Below are positions 1-36,200 of a stretch of 64,000 bases of DNA, piece after piece; position 1 is the stretch's first letter, and each line of letters begins with the position of its first letter. Source of the stretch: Incurvaria masculella (Eukaryota > Arthropoda > Insecta > Lepidoptera > Incurvariidae); NCBI GenBank assembly GCA_946894095.1, contig OX335649.1, forward strand, positions 18,742,001-18,806,000. The letters are read 5' to 3'. The notes under the pieces are model-generated. The model was not told the origin of the DNA. It ran no database searches and worked only from the letters and a program-made list of their open reading frames with translations. The translations under genes were made by a program, and so were the position numbers.

Positions 1-311
1 TTATCCTCAATAATTTTAGTAGAACCATACGCTTTAAAACTGTTTCAATGGAATACCAAAACGCCAGCCATTTTTTTCCTAATCTTTAGCGTTTCAACTT
101 CCAAAGATGGCGGCCACTTTTTTTAAAATTGGAACGTTGTAACTTACGTTCGAATAAGTATGTTAACATAACGATTTACTTTGTCTGAGGCCATCCGAAA
201 TGAACGTCCCATTCGAAGGAACGTTCGTAAAGAAGCTTCGTTTCAAAATCGTGTATCGTGCATTAACCCCGTGCTTGCAATCGCCACGCGTAACCGGTCG
301 CAAGTACCCAC
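1..311 (-). other. GLDC intron 11, truncated by window edge
   Basis: No coding similarity or repeat was recognised between the donor of exon 11 and the window edge. Confidence 0.6.
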
Positions 312-24601
<24,290 letters not shown>

Positions 24602-24953
24602 TTTCGGAATTAACTTATTTTAGTTTGGCTTAAAATTATTCCTTAAAACTACTGCAACATCTCTCGGAGATGTTCGCTTATTGAGTAACTGAGTCTAACT
24701 GATAACAGCGGGTCAAATGGCACTGATAGTGATTGAACCAATGTACAGATGATTAGTTAAGTAAGTAAAACTCTTACTAGCACGGAGTGACGACAAACTT
24801 ATCTTAATTACTGCAAAAACAGTCATCTTTACCTACGGAACCCTGCGAACTTGTCTCATTACATAATCAGCTTAAACATAATATTGATTTCGTAGAAGTT
24901 AGAAGAGGAGCAGAATTATTTTATCTGCAAAGGTTCGTTGCATGGATATGGTA

Positions 24954-26135
24954 CTGGGGTGTCACGGAAGTAAAGAGACAAAATAATCTTATCAATATTT
25001 AATGAAAAATAATCCGATGGCATATGAATTTGTCATGCAAATGAAAGTAAAATTAATTAATTTTAATATCTAAATGAAATTTGTTGCAGCGATAAATTTG
25101 TATCCAATTTTGCACCAATTAATAGCTGTACGCTTCATGACTGCTCTTCTAGATGTAGCTGATATTCTTTTGGCCAACCTTGTCCATCGGTGTTTGAATA
25201 ATGTCAACGTTTGTGGTATATATGTGTATTTTCTATATATTTTTTACACAGGGCCCAAAATATTTCAATACCTCGAGCTTGAGGAAAATTTGGGGCATTG
25301 TTTCGTTTAGTTCAAAACTCCACACCTGCATACTACACTCCATCCTGTATAATAATAGGGTTCGGAAAAATCACTGTTTTCGTTCATAGGTTGCCAAACA
25401 AGGTATTTTTTTTAAACTTAGCCACTGGAATGATTTTTTCGCTATAATCAACCAAATGACAATGGGTTGCATGGAAATATTGTTTCCCAGGAAAATCGCT
25501 CGGGAGAACCGGTATATATGTCTCATCGTCAATTAAAAGATTTTTTTTCAAAGTTTTTTCATAAACTTTCCGGCAACCTCGCTTGGCACGTACCTTCTGG
25601 GCTTTGACATATTTGGGAGAGGCCTTTCTAAGGGAGCGGCTAAATTTGTAAAAGCTTTCAAGCTTATATCTTTACATTTCATTCTAGATACACTAAGCTT
25701 GGATTTGTTTTGTGTCCGTTCAAATTCTCACCGATGTCGTACATGCCTGTTCAAAAACCTTTTTTACTCGACTAATATTTCTTCATGTAGATACTGGACT
25801 TAGTCTTCATGGAATCATTTTGAAATCGGTCTCTTCCGTTTCTTCGTAACGTTTATTATTCGGGACATACTAATTCTTCTTGCTCCCTCTTCAATAACAT
25901 GAGGCACTGACAGATTTCTCATTAAACAAATAGTAATGAATAACTGTCTTTGAAAACATTTTTTGTTCGCCTCCATTCATTAAAAAAAAAAAATGCAAGA
26001 CGGTTTTAAAACCCGCCTATTTTGACAGATTAGTTATGTATGGTTACCATGACAATCATTAATTTTATCTGTGAAAACTTTTTCTGTGGCCACTTTGATT
26101 TTGAGAAAAGTCTCTTTACTTCTGGGACACCCTTT
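24954..26135 (-). mobile_element. Mariner/Tc1-type transposon remnant with terminal inverted repeats
   Basis: Left end GGGTGTCACGGAAGTAAAGA and reversed right end GGGTGTCCCAGAAGTAAAGA are inverted over about 25 bp and 1.18 kb apart. The minus strand reads KVRAKRGCRKVYEK, then IDDETYIPVLPSDFPGKQYF, a transposase core with the first catalytic Asp. Stops and frameshifts follow. It lies between the two host genes. Confidence 0.8.
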
Positions 26136-26298
26136 ATAATATCACAAACACTACAAAATAACAACATTTGTTTTTAATAATAAATAATTCAGGAATCTAT
26201 AAGAAGCATAATAAGGGTAGGAAGGATAGATGAATAGATTTGGAGCAGCTGTCTACTTCTTGTGTTTCGAAAAGGAAACCAAGAGCTAGCCAGGTTGG

Positions 26299-26314
26299 GT
26301 TAGGTTAGGTTAGG
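26299..26314 (+). repeat. Short TTAGG run (3 units)
   Basis: Three TTAGG units follow GGG. This is the insect telomere motif, but the run is too short to imply a former telomere. Confidence 0.7.
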
Positions 26315-26489
26315 CGGATCTGGCGGATCACAGCCTCTATTACGAGTTACAAATCACTTATCGCAAAATCGTTATGAACATCGATTCGGCGTGCTTACCA
26401 TTGAATAGAGCAGGCATTTGAGGAATACGCTAAATCGCCCGTCCATGTTTTTATATCTGTGTGGATATGTTTCTACATATTTTCATATC

Positions 26490-26870
26490 TGTGTTTTTAT
26501 GTGACTGGACATGGATGGCTAATACCACACCTTCTGTCATGGTATTAGCCCAACACACCACATGGGAACTAGGTGCCACGCCAGGACCTTCCTTATATTG
26601 CACGGCTACATTGAACTGGATGGAAAACACGGACAATTTTCATTGCCGCTTCGACCATCGTTCATTCAATGCGATGGTACCAACCCGGGCGGAATTAACC
26701 CTAGCACCTAGTAAGTAAGGAAGAGGACCTACAGTTTAACGTGGAATCCGAACCACGGCCAGCCTCTCTCAACGGTCGAATGGTCACCCATCCAAGACCA
26801 GACCGGACCCAGCATTGCTTAACTTCGGAGACCGATCGCCGAAGTGTCGCGCCACTGGGCTATTGAGGAT
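26490..26870 (-). mobile_element. 5S-headed SINE, full-length copy 2
   Basis: Same structure as the copies at 13235 and 63066: 5S-like head (reverse complement of CATCCAAGACCAGACCGGAC), shared body and poly-A end. It has interrupted a local minisatellite with ATATCTGTGTGGATGTGT units seen on both sides (about 26447-26490 and 26871-26955). Confidence 0.87.
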
Positions 26871-26955
26871 GTGTGGATGTGTACCTATCTTCATATTTTT
26901 ATATCTGTGTGGATGTGTGTCTACATATTTTAATGTCTGTGTGGATAATCTACAT
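26871..26955 (+). repeat. Minisatellite, ATATCTGTGTGGATGTGT-type units
   Basis: Repeats of roughly 35-40 bp containing TGTGTGGATGTG and CTACATATTTT, continued at 26447-26490 on the other side of the SINE. Confidence 0.6.
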
Positions 26956-27919
26956 ATTTTCAACATATTTATATATTTTTTCTCTTCACAAATAAAAAAA
27001 TAATGGACAGACGATTTAGTGTATCTCTCAACTGCCTACTCTATGCAATGGCGTAATCCTATTCCTTGGTGTAAGCGATTTTACGATGAGTGATTTGTAA
27101 CTCTTATAGAGGTTCTGCTACAGGTTTACAACAAGTTACATTTCGCCTATCCTTAAATCGCTTTCAGCGAGCCCGTAGTCCTACTTGTCACCTAAATTGG
27201 CGTTTACGCCAAGCCGATCGGCTGGCGTTTTCAAATCCAAGGAGAAATTGAGTTGCGCGCGCAGTGGGCGTTAAGCGAACTAATATTTGCGAGTCCGAGT
27301 TTGATTTGGCCGCTTAATAATCGCCTCTAGTACTGCCCCTAATTATAAACAGGGTGAAATTTTGAAGTGTGCGAAAAATACTCAAAGGAGTTACGGGGCC
27401 GATTTTAATAAAAACTAAAACTGCATTATTATATTTGTGAAAAAAAAAATGGTTTTGTGTGCTACCATTTATAGTAAGCAACTTGTGCATGCTTTTTTGC
27501 CAATCACGGCAGCGACCAAGTGCAATTTTTAGAAGTTGCTAATATGACCTTGCGAGCAAGGAGCCGTGCCGGCTGCCGAGCCGGCCATTGAGTTTAGATT
27601 GAGTTTATTCACCCAGCGATTGGACAGGTGAGGAGCAGTGAACACACATGACAGTTTCACAATATCGCAGTACGTCATAAGTGCGATATAGGAAATATCT
27701 GGAGAATATTTAGGTTCTTAACCAATTTCTTACGGCCACTGTGCGAGGACAATGTCAAATGTTCAAATATGGCTTGCAATTGTTTCATGTATTCTCGCCT
27801 TTTAATTTTAAACATTTTAGATTTATAGTTTCTAAAAAAAGAAACTTCCTATTTTTGGGGAGTTATAGACTATTACTTATCCTGTGTCTGCGAATGATCT
27901 TGGCGCAATCTACAAGGAC

Positions 27920-28211
27920 GCTCTGGCTAATACCACACCTACTGTCATGATTTTAGCCCAATACATTACATAGTAGTAACTATGCGACATGCCAGGACTT
28001 TATTTATATTTAAAAAAGGTCAGTTTTCATAGCCGAACCCACTCCGGGCGGGAAGAACCGTACCCTGTAGTAAGGGACCTACTGTTTACCATTGAATACC
28101 AGCCTCAATAGTCGAACGGTCATCCATCCAGAACCTATCTGCGCCTAGTGCTGCTTCACCTCGACGATCAAAAGCAAAATCAATGCCCTAATGGGCTACA
28201 GAGGCTGAGAA
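27920..28211 (-). mobile_element. 5S-headed SINE, degraded copy
   Basis: Begins TCTGGCTAATACCACACC and ends GGGCTACAGAGGCTGAGA. The 5S-like block is still visible as CATCCATCCAGAACC and GTGCTGCTTCACCTCGACGA, with many substitutions. Confidence 0.7.
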
Positions 28212-30076
28212 TTGAAGTGCCATATTTATTTATATTAAAATATAAGTTTCTTTGTGACTTACTTCTCTTGGTACATAATCTGATATTTTGATTACGCTCA
28301 TAGTATTTATCATGTGTTTGATAATTGTTAATATTTGTGCAAATTCTTAATTGGTATCAATGCAATGGGAATTTACCTAATAAAAAAAAGAATTAGCCTA
28401 TATCGAAAAACAACTAATGCATTGATATATTCAATTGTACGCTCATGCTTCTTTATCAATTATATATTTTTATTTTAGCTATGTATATTTGGCACCACTA
28501 TAACAGTAAAGCAGACAGAGATACTAACATTACATATTAGAAATAATGAATATAATATAATTTAGTATCAGAAATGTTACTCATGCGATTCTACATCTGT
28601 TATCATAATTTATTCATAACCTTCCTTCGGCTAAAATACAATGTCAACTACTTTTTCTTGCAAAATTCATTTCAAATCTAGTATATCGAAGATTTTGTAA
28701 TAATGCCTAAAAGCTTAATCATATGTTTGGTCACCTCACGCTATACGGAACAGAAAAAAAAAACCACAAAAGTATGAAATAATTGCTGAAAATAACTCAA
28801 CGAATGTGTTCCGATCAAGTTTCTGCATATATATTGGACCTCTAAACTAAATATCGAGCTATATAGTTTAGATAGACATTTAAGAGTAATCTTAGAATTT
28901 AGCTGTCAAAATAAACGTGGATTTAACTTCGTACTTACCGCAGAATACGCAATCGCCACCGAACGTAATCGACTTTGTAAACTTCACACGCCAACTCTGA
29001 ATATCAATTTTAGATATTACACACGAATTTATGATCGATTATGTACACACGCGCAACAATATGAAACTAGTAGGTTTTTTATAATTCCGGTGTGAAAGTA
29101 AAATTTTCTTGTCATGAACATTTTATCGCAAGTTAGTTATAATGAATATGTATATAATAGCTACGTATATTTTCGTATTTATTTAATAATTTTATAGCAT
29201 ACTGAGCAATTTGAATGAAGTCAATCTCTGAAGCATTCATTCCTTGCTGCTTGAATTGATTAGAATATCTCGTTCAAGATTTTTTATAAACAGGTCAACC
29301 AAGGAAGACTGGCTTGATCCACATACCAATAAATCAATTAATGTTATTATCGTAATGCTGCAAACGCATGTTTTATGTATGTAACAAAGGTAATATTTGT
29401 ATTATAGCTATACGAAGGAAATTATATTTATGTTTAACTCCCAAAGAAGTGTCGAGTCATCCTTTTACTAAGAAACGTTCGCATATTAAGTTCTTAGGCC
29501 GGCAGGTTGATGGCGAGATTAGAAAAATATATTTATCTGGAAATATTGGTGACTCTATATGACTTTTTCCTGGACATACTTATTGCTTCATATATTTGAA
29601 GACTTTTAGGATATTAAGCTCAGTTGATATAAGACAACCGAACGCGAATGTACGAATTTGTTTTATGACACGTGGATAAAGTTTCAGAAGTGCCAAATAG
29701 ATTAATACCTGTGACGTTGCTTTCGAGACGAACATATCAATTGTGCTGAACGATTACATACAGTGTTAACTTTCATACTTTTCTTAACATAAATAAAAAC
29801 TATACTTTCTATAAAAGTGTGAGTAAGTTCGTTTCTCATTGTCGATTATCCCCGATTGTGAACATGTCATTTTTGCAATTAATGCTTACATTTACTAAAT
29901 AAATGAATGAAAATTAAATTGGAAAATATAGACTGGGTGAATTTTTGGTCACTAAAAGAATGTGCCCGGCATGGCCAAATCGAATTGTCGGTATATTACT
30001 CCTCCGAGTTATTTTTTAAACCAGTATTGTTGGTCAACTGAGAGACTAAAGGTACTCCGAAAAGCTCTATGGATTG
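28212..30076. other. Intergenic AT-rich DNA
   Basis: No gene or recognised repeat in about 1.9 kb between the SINE and the next MITE. Confidence 0.55.
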
Positions 30077-30080
30077 TTAA

Positions 30081-30622
30081 GGTGGCCCAACCCGCTCAAC
30101 TCCCCATACAAAAGGGGAAAAAAGATCACGCCCATATTTCTTGTCAAAGATCCCAAATTTTGCTCGAAATAGCTTTATTTGATCGAACTCGATGTCTGAT
30201 GACCGCTGTCATTGTAAAATTGTGTTTGGTTTCTAAGTTATAAGGTCCGAAAGTTCGAATATTTCGCGCGTTTTATACAATAACTTTTGAGATGGATTAC
30301 GCAATAATAAAGTAAGAACATCTTAAAAAGATTAGTCATCAGACATAGCTTATTTAATCAAGATTTATAATCTATTTGGTTTTTGTTAGATTTTTGACTA
30401 CAGCGGTCGTGGTTTACTTTTAGCTATAAGTCGTATTGTAATTAAAATTTTCGTAAATCTTACCAAATCATACATTATGCACATTGTCTTTTTTGTGGAC
30501 ATGTTGCATCTTCCTCATCACGGAGTCTGTCTTATTCTTTGAAACAGAGAAGGTCCCAGAGCGCAACAGCACGGTTTTGTACCATGCCTGCGAATGAGTT
30601 CGTCCCGCCGGTTCGGGGCACC
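30081..30622. mobile_element. TTAA-flanked MITE (AAGGTGGCCC family), copy 2
   Basis: TTAA at 30077-30080 and 30623-30626; ends GGTGGCCCAACCCGCTC and GTTCGGGGCACC. Body identical in layout to the copy at 12187. Confidence 0.88.
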
Positions 30623-30639
30623 TTAAAGTCAAATACACC

Positions 30640-30890
30640 ACATTCCTGGAAAAGTATCGTATATAGGCTTATTGAAGTGAATGCAAATCAAGTTTTAATT
30701 GCGGCTCTGATCATATTACGTCCAATGCGACGGTACCGACCCTAGTGGATCTTACCATACCATTTCGTAAGTAGAGTAAAGAAAGGCGACCTACTCTTTT
30801 TCATGGGTTCCGAAACATGGGAGTGCCCCGCATTCTCAACGCAATCTCAGAGAATAATCAAAGAAATGCATACCCTGGGAATCGAAAGAG
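30640..30890 (-). mobile_element. SINE remnant, degraded
   Basis: ATGCGACGGTACCGACCC, a region with CATGGGTTCCGAAACATG and a tail with ATGCATACCCTGGGAATCGA follow the minus-strand order of the tRNA-headed SINE. Confidence 0.5.
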
Positions 30891-31119
30891 GCATCTTCAA
30901 AAGGAAACGACTAAACTACCGGAAGAATGCATATTCAGGGACTGACTGTCAAAATTAATTTAATCAATTATATTGATATTTTATTCATAGCTTATTAGAA
31001 ATCCATTCTTCATTTAAATTAAACGAAGTCAGCCTAAACGTTTTTCCTCATAGGGTCATCGACCTTTTTCTCCAATAAAGCTGCTCGCAATGTGAGTTTC
31101 GTACCGCCCAGTTCTTCAT

Positions 31120-31380
31120 TCCATAAAGGTCTCTACGGAGCCCTCGGCAAGGTAGGTTCTCGCGCGAGATATTTCACCGCGCCTTTGTCATCCCCGCGCG
31201 TGTGAGTGCGGTGTGCAGTGCCGCAGGCACGGGGATCTGGTACATTAATCTTCCGAGGAAAATCTCGCGTTCAGTAGTGAAGGGAAAGCCGCGGCACACG
31301 AGCGCCGGCACAGCCGAGCTGCATACAATTCCGTCTGAGAGCGAAAGTGCATCTTTCACTGAAGACGCGTAGTGTATTTT
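31120..31380. other. GC-rich intergenic island
   Basis: Markedly richer in GC and CpG than its surroundings (for example CTCGCGCGAGATA and CCCCGCGCGTGTGAG). No reading frame or motif could be assigned. It could be a promoter or non-coding exon near the head-to-head gene pair; this is a guess. Confidence 0.25.
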
Positions 31381-31764
31381 CGGTTTTTTTAAAAGCTCCA
31401 TAGATGTGAGTGTAATCGTATGTCATTGTTCTTTGAATTCGTGTTTTAAGATGATAAGTGAATTGTGGTTGAGGTTTCAAGAACTCAAACTAAACATGTA
31501 AAACGTATATCAGTAAATAGCATTGCTCTAACTGTACAAAACAGTATATACATAATATCGCGATTGCTCTACGTGAATTACCTGAATACATTTATGTGAA
31601 ATTGATAAAATACTTATGATAAAAAAATCATAACCTTTAAAAAATACTGAATAACTGTGCAAATAATTTGAAAATTTCAAGGGCTAGAAAATGAATTTCA
31701 AACTAGCCTCATGTGATATGTTGCTCACTTATTTTACATTATAGTAACTCATATAAATCGAGGT

Positions 31765-32090
31765 TTTTTTCATGTAACTGGACACTGATGGCAAATACCA
31801 TAACATACCTACCTAAATACTACACACACCATCATGGTATTAGCCCAATAAGCCGCATTTAGGAAATTATTAATTATTATTATTTGATCAGGGCTCCATA
31901 GAAATGGATGGAAAACATGGAAATATTTTTAACCAAAGGGCCCCAAATCGGACAGCCCGAATACTAGCACATTGTATGGAGAGGCGACCTGCCGTTTTAC
32001 ATCGATACCGAACCACGCATTTGTGACAATATGAACCTATTGAATTCAGAAGCCCGAAGGTAGGCTAACCCCTCGTAGACATTCTTCCAC
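31765..32090 (-). mobile_element. SINE remnant, degraded
   Basis: ATGTAACTGGACACTGATGG, ATCATGGTATTAGCCCAAT and a distal CATCGATACCGAACCACG keep the minus-strand order of the common SINE body. Confidence 0.55.
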
Positions 32091-32365
32091 CCGACCTTAA
32101 GGTGTTGGTGATACCTAATGGGAATATTCGTAGTTCGCGAAAATGTTTAGTCAATAAGGTCAGAGTTTTGGTCGTTACATCAAAATTGAACTATGCATTG
32201 AACTAAAATATTTTCAAAAGTTCTTCCATTCAAAAGTTATGAATAATTGTATTAGTTTTATGGACCTAATAACATTTCATGGGAAAATATTAGACAAAAG
32301 ATTTTTATTTTAAAACAATATATTTAGACACCTCCATGTTACGGATTCATAGTGTTAATCTTGTA

Positions 32366-32511
32366 GACTAGCAGGTCGCGACAAAAATGGTAACGATAAC
32401 GTAAACGGCTGAAACAGGCAGGCAGACCGACATGTTAGCATCAGAGGGTTGGTCTCGAACCTGTGAAGTCATTGACTTTATCGTGACCAAAAATGTCGTG
32501 ACCTCCCGGAA
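32366..32511. mobile_element. GTCGCGACA-family element, internally deleted
   Basis: Both terminal arms (GGTCGCGACAAAAATGG and ATGTCGTGACCTCCCGGAA) are retained with flanking TA, but nearly all the interior is gone, leaving a 146-bp foldback. Confidence 0.82.
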
Positions 32512-32582
32512 TATTGCTTCTTTCCGATGTTTTTGTCACAAACCCAAGATGTGGTAGACGAAACGTCGAACTAAGTAATCAT

Positions 32583-32925
32583 TAACACTGAGGCTGAGAT
32601 AAATAGTCGTAACAGAAACTAAGACTAACGAAAAGTAGTACTTTGTGACGTCAATTGGCATTATTTTGAGATCTTGTTCATACAAAACGTGTCAAAGTGA
32701 CGCCACAAAGTACTACTTTGCGTTAGCATTAGTTTCGGTGACGACTATTTATCTCACCCTAAGACTTACGAAAAGTAGTACTTTGTGACGTCACATTGCA
32801 TTACTTTGTCATTTCGTCCATACAAAGTGTGGCGAAATGACGTCACAAAGTACTACTTCGTCACAAAGTACTACTTTTCGTTAGTCTTAGTTTTGGTTAC
32901 GACTATTTATCTCAGCCTGAGCATC
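32583..32925. mobile_element. Compound foldback MITE with TGACGTCA sites upstream of the P450
   Basis: Two inverted-repeat modules lie in tandem, each bounded by copies of GAGATAAATAGTCGT and its complement and containing AAAAGTAGTACTTTGTGACG and inverted counterparts. The octamer TGACGTCA occurs at 32646, 32786 and 32838. The right end is about 160 bp upstream of the P450 start codon. Confidence 0.8.
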
Positions 32926-33086
32926 CGTAAACTTTAAGTATTCTATCGAACAACACCATTATAAGTAGAATAGTTGATAGTACGGGCATACATAGAAGCG
33001 AAGGCACCGTGATTATTTTTTTCTCGCCAACGCGGAGCGCGCTGTTGCCACGTGCACCACTAAATCGGTGCTCTCGCGCTGCGCAG

Positions 33087-33243
33087 ATGCTGATGCTGTG
33101 GCTGGCTGCTGTGACGTGCGCGGGAGTGTACCTGCACTTCCGGCTGCGCAGGCGCCGCCTGTACGCGCTCGCCGGCAAGATCCGCGGCCTGGACGCGCTG
33201 CCGTTCGTCGGCAACGCGCACCAGTTCGCCGGCAGCGGAGAGA
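33087..33243 (+). CDS. P450 exon 1
   Basis: 157 nt: signal anchor MLMLWLAAVTCAGVYLHF, basic RLRRRR, hinge, then LPFVGNAHQFAGSGE. Donor GTATGA, phase 1. Confidence 0.9.
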
Positions 33244-36200
33244 GTATGAACCTTTCCTATATGCTGGAATGTTTCAGGCTACAGGCGAAGAAAGATATCT
33301 ATGATCAACAGATAATGTTGAATATGGTTATCGTTTTAGCAATTGTTTTCTCTACTCTCATATTGTCTCGTTTCTTTTTATCTTCTATTCAATATTATTA
33401 CATTTGCTGAATATTCAAAGCTTTTCCTTCTACGAGTATGAATAAGTAATATAGGGGTTACTATAATAACTTAACTCGTCGGGTGAAGAGGCAAATGAGT
33501 GAATAAATCTGAAGTTTAGTTGCATTAAAAGTTTTGAAATTTAGGTTTTTTAAGAACACTTAAAAAAGGAAAAAAATATTTGTGTTAATAATTAACATTG
33601 CTATTCGTTATTGAGTATTATAAGATTTTTCTAGCCATCCACACGCTTTGTAACAATTTATATATTCCAGCAATATAGGCTTTCAATGGTGGATACATTT
33701 AAAGAAACTTGCTGACCTACATCATCGTAAAAGGTTCTCCGACATTTTCTAAACGCTTCTTAGCCGAGACGCAGTCCGTATGTCCGATTATTTCTTACGA
33801 GTCTACGCGCACAGTCGGTACCATTCACACTTGCACGCGACTCTGACGTCAGTTACGTAACTGTCCAGACATGCTCGGAATACGTAAAGGCCCGATCACA
33901 TTTCGCGCTCGTAACGGAGAACCAAATACGTTTCATGACCGATGGCGAGCTGACGGTAACGCCGCCATCTTGTTTATCTGTGCTACCTTTTGTTTCGGGT
34001 TGACGACCGGTGAATTCCCTTGAAATATTAGGATTGTAAGAGTCCTCACCCCAGGTACAAATATTAGGATCCACACATGAATGAATTAAATGAATTATTG
34101 TCATAGTATGTGTACATGTGTATGTGGGATTTTAGTATGATATTTGATTATATATATATCGGTCTAAAAAGACAACTAATATATGAATAAACTTAATAAA
34201 AATTACTTACGCTGAAAAAAATATGTTATTGTTACCAGTGTAGCCAGCAGATTTTTTTACGATGCGTTATGATATACATAAAACGCGATAAAACATTATG
34301 CCATACATACATAAGTAAGATAAAGGTGGTGTCGGATGGGAATGTCAGATCAAATATAAAAAAAAACCCTGCGTTTTGCTTTCAGTTGACGGTCAAATCA
34401 AATCATTATCACAATAACATTTATATATACATTCCATATTCTTCTTATAAAAACGAATAGCTTTAGTCTTGGCATGACTGAATTCTAAAATATTGAATTG
34501 TGTAAGCACAACGACCAAAACCTACATAAAATAACAGAACTGCTAAATAGCATTTGTCGATAATACACAAATGTTACAATCTTTTTAATTTCTGTTTGAA
34601 CATTTCCTTGGAGATGTAATTTCACACGTAAATGACTACGGATGACGAACTATGATTACGACCGCGCGCGTCAGTGTGAATTGCCCTTTACAACGCGGCT
34701 TAATTGCCCTGACCACGCCGACCGGGAAGCAGTTGTCAAGCTCAACTAGATGTATGATAGCTACTATAAGTGGACGTGATTGGCTTATAAAGTTACGCTA
34801 ATCTCAGTAAGCACCGAGATTGTGTGCGACAGTTTTGGCTGCAGTAGACATCGTCCCGGAGTCTTCCGCGTTGGGGGCATTGCAACTCGCTGGCATGTCA
34901 CTCGTTGATGGTATACAGGCTGTTGCAACAGTCACTACTTAAATTTAGGAACGTAATTTTCAATTTTTTTAAGGACCAAAAGTCAATATATTTTGTAATA
35001 AAGACTGTTCATGTGTAAAATTGACATCAATTTGTGGTTACACAACAACATTCACATTAAAGTATTTTAATCATAATTTTAGAACCTTGTAGCGGTGCCC
35101 ATTAGACTATATAAAAAATCTCCTCCATGGGAACCGACTGCGGAAAGGTCGGTTTTTTAAAGTGTCTAGTTAAGGCGGCCCAACCCGGCGGGCCTAACTC
35201 ATTCGCGGGCACGGTACAAAACCGTGCTGTTGCGTTCTGGGACCTTCTCTGTTTCAAAGAATAAGACAGGCTCCGTGATGAGAAAGATGCAACATGTCCA
35301 CAAAAAAGACAATGTGCATAGTGTATGATTTGGTAAGATTCACGAAAATTTTAATTTCAAAACGACTTATAGCTAAAAGTAAACCACGACCGCTGTAGTC
35401 AAAAATCTAACAAAAACCAAATAGATCATAAATCTTGATTAAATAAGCTATGTCTGATGACTAATCTTTTTACGATGTTCTTACTTTATCATTGCGTAAT
35501 CCACCTCCAAAGTTATTGTATAAAACCCGCAAAAAATTCGAACTTTCGGACCTTATAACTTAGAAACCAAACACAATTTTACAATGCCAATGGTCATCAG
35601 ACATCTAGTTCGATCAAATAAAGCTATTTTGAGCAAAATTTTGGATCTCTGACAAGAAATATGGGCGTGATCTTCTTTCCCCTTTTGTATGGGGAAATGA
35701 GCGGGTTGGGCCACCTTAACGAGATATACATTTTTGAAATGTATGTTATTGTCTAGTGTAAATTGACGCGACGCTTAAACCAAGCATAAGGAAGGTCTTG
35801 GCGTGCAACCTAGATCCCACGTGGCGTATCAGGCATGTCATGAGCGTAGGTGTGATATTAGCCACCTATGTTCTTTTCACACTAAATTATTGAATTACTT
35901 TGTATGGAAAGTCTAACTTTTTATTTAGAAGACATTCACCAAAAAGTTATTATACTTTTTTGTTTGTTTCAATCCCAATAATAATTTCCCAAATTTAATG
36001 TAATGACCATTACGACACCCTGTATTTAAAAATAACCACAAAGATTTCTGCAATCAAAACAGTCATGTTTAGATTGATGGTCTAGCTATAATTTAAAGAA
36101 AAAAAACTGTAAGTCTCTGGTGCTTTGTATTCTCAAATTAGAGAAAAAATCATGAAATGTCATAAAAAAAGTTTGAGCACAGAATATGAGCGTCAGAAAT

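Noticed and set aside
31174..31480. Minus-strand frames in the GC-rich island
   Set aside because: Overlapping frames without conserved motifs; more likely regulatory or neutral GC-rich DNA.
33009..33086. Upstream in-frame ATG for the P450
   Set aside because: It would place 26 polar or basic residues before the membrane anchor, which starts naturally at 33087.
34786..34810. Alternative P450 promoter (TATAAAG plus TCAGT) in intron 1
   Set aside because: Spacing is about 20 nt, shorter than normal, and no downstream coding exon start is associated.
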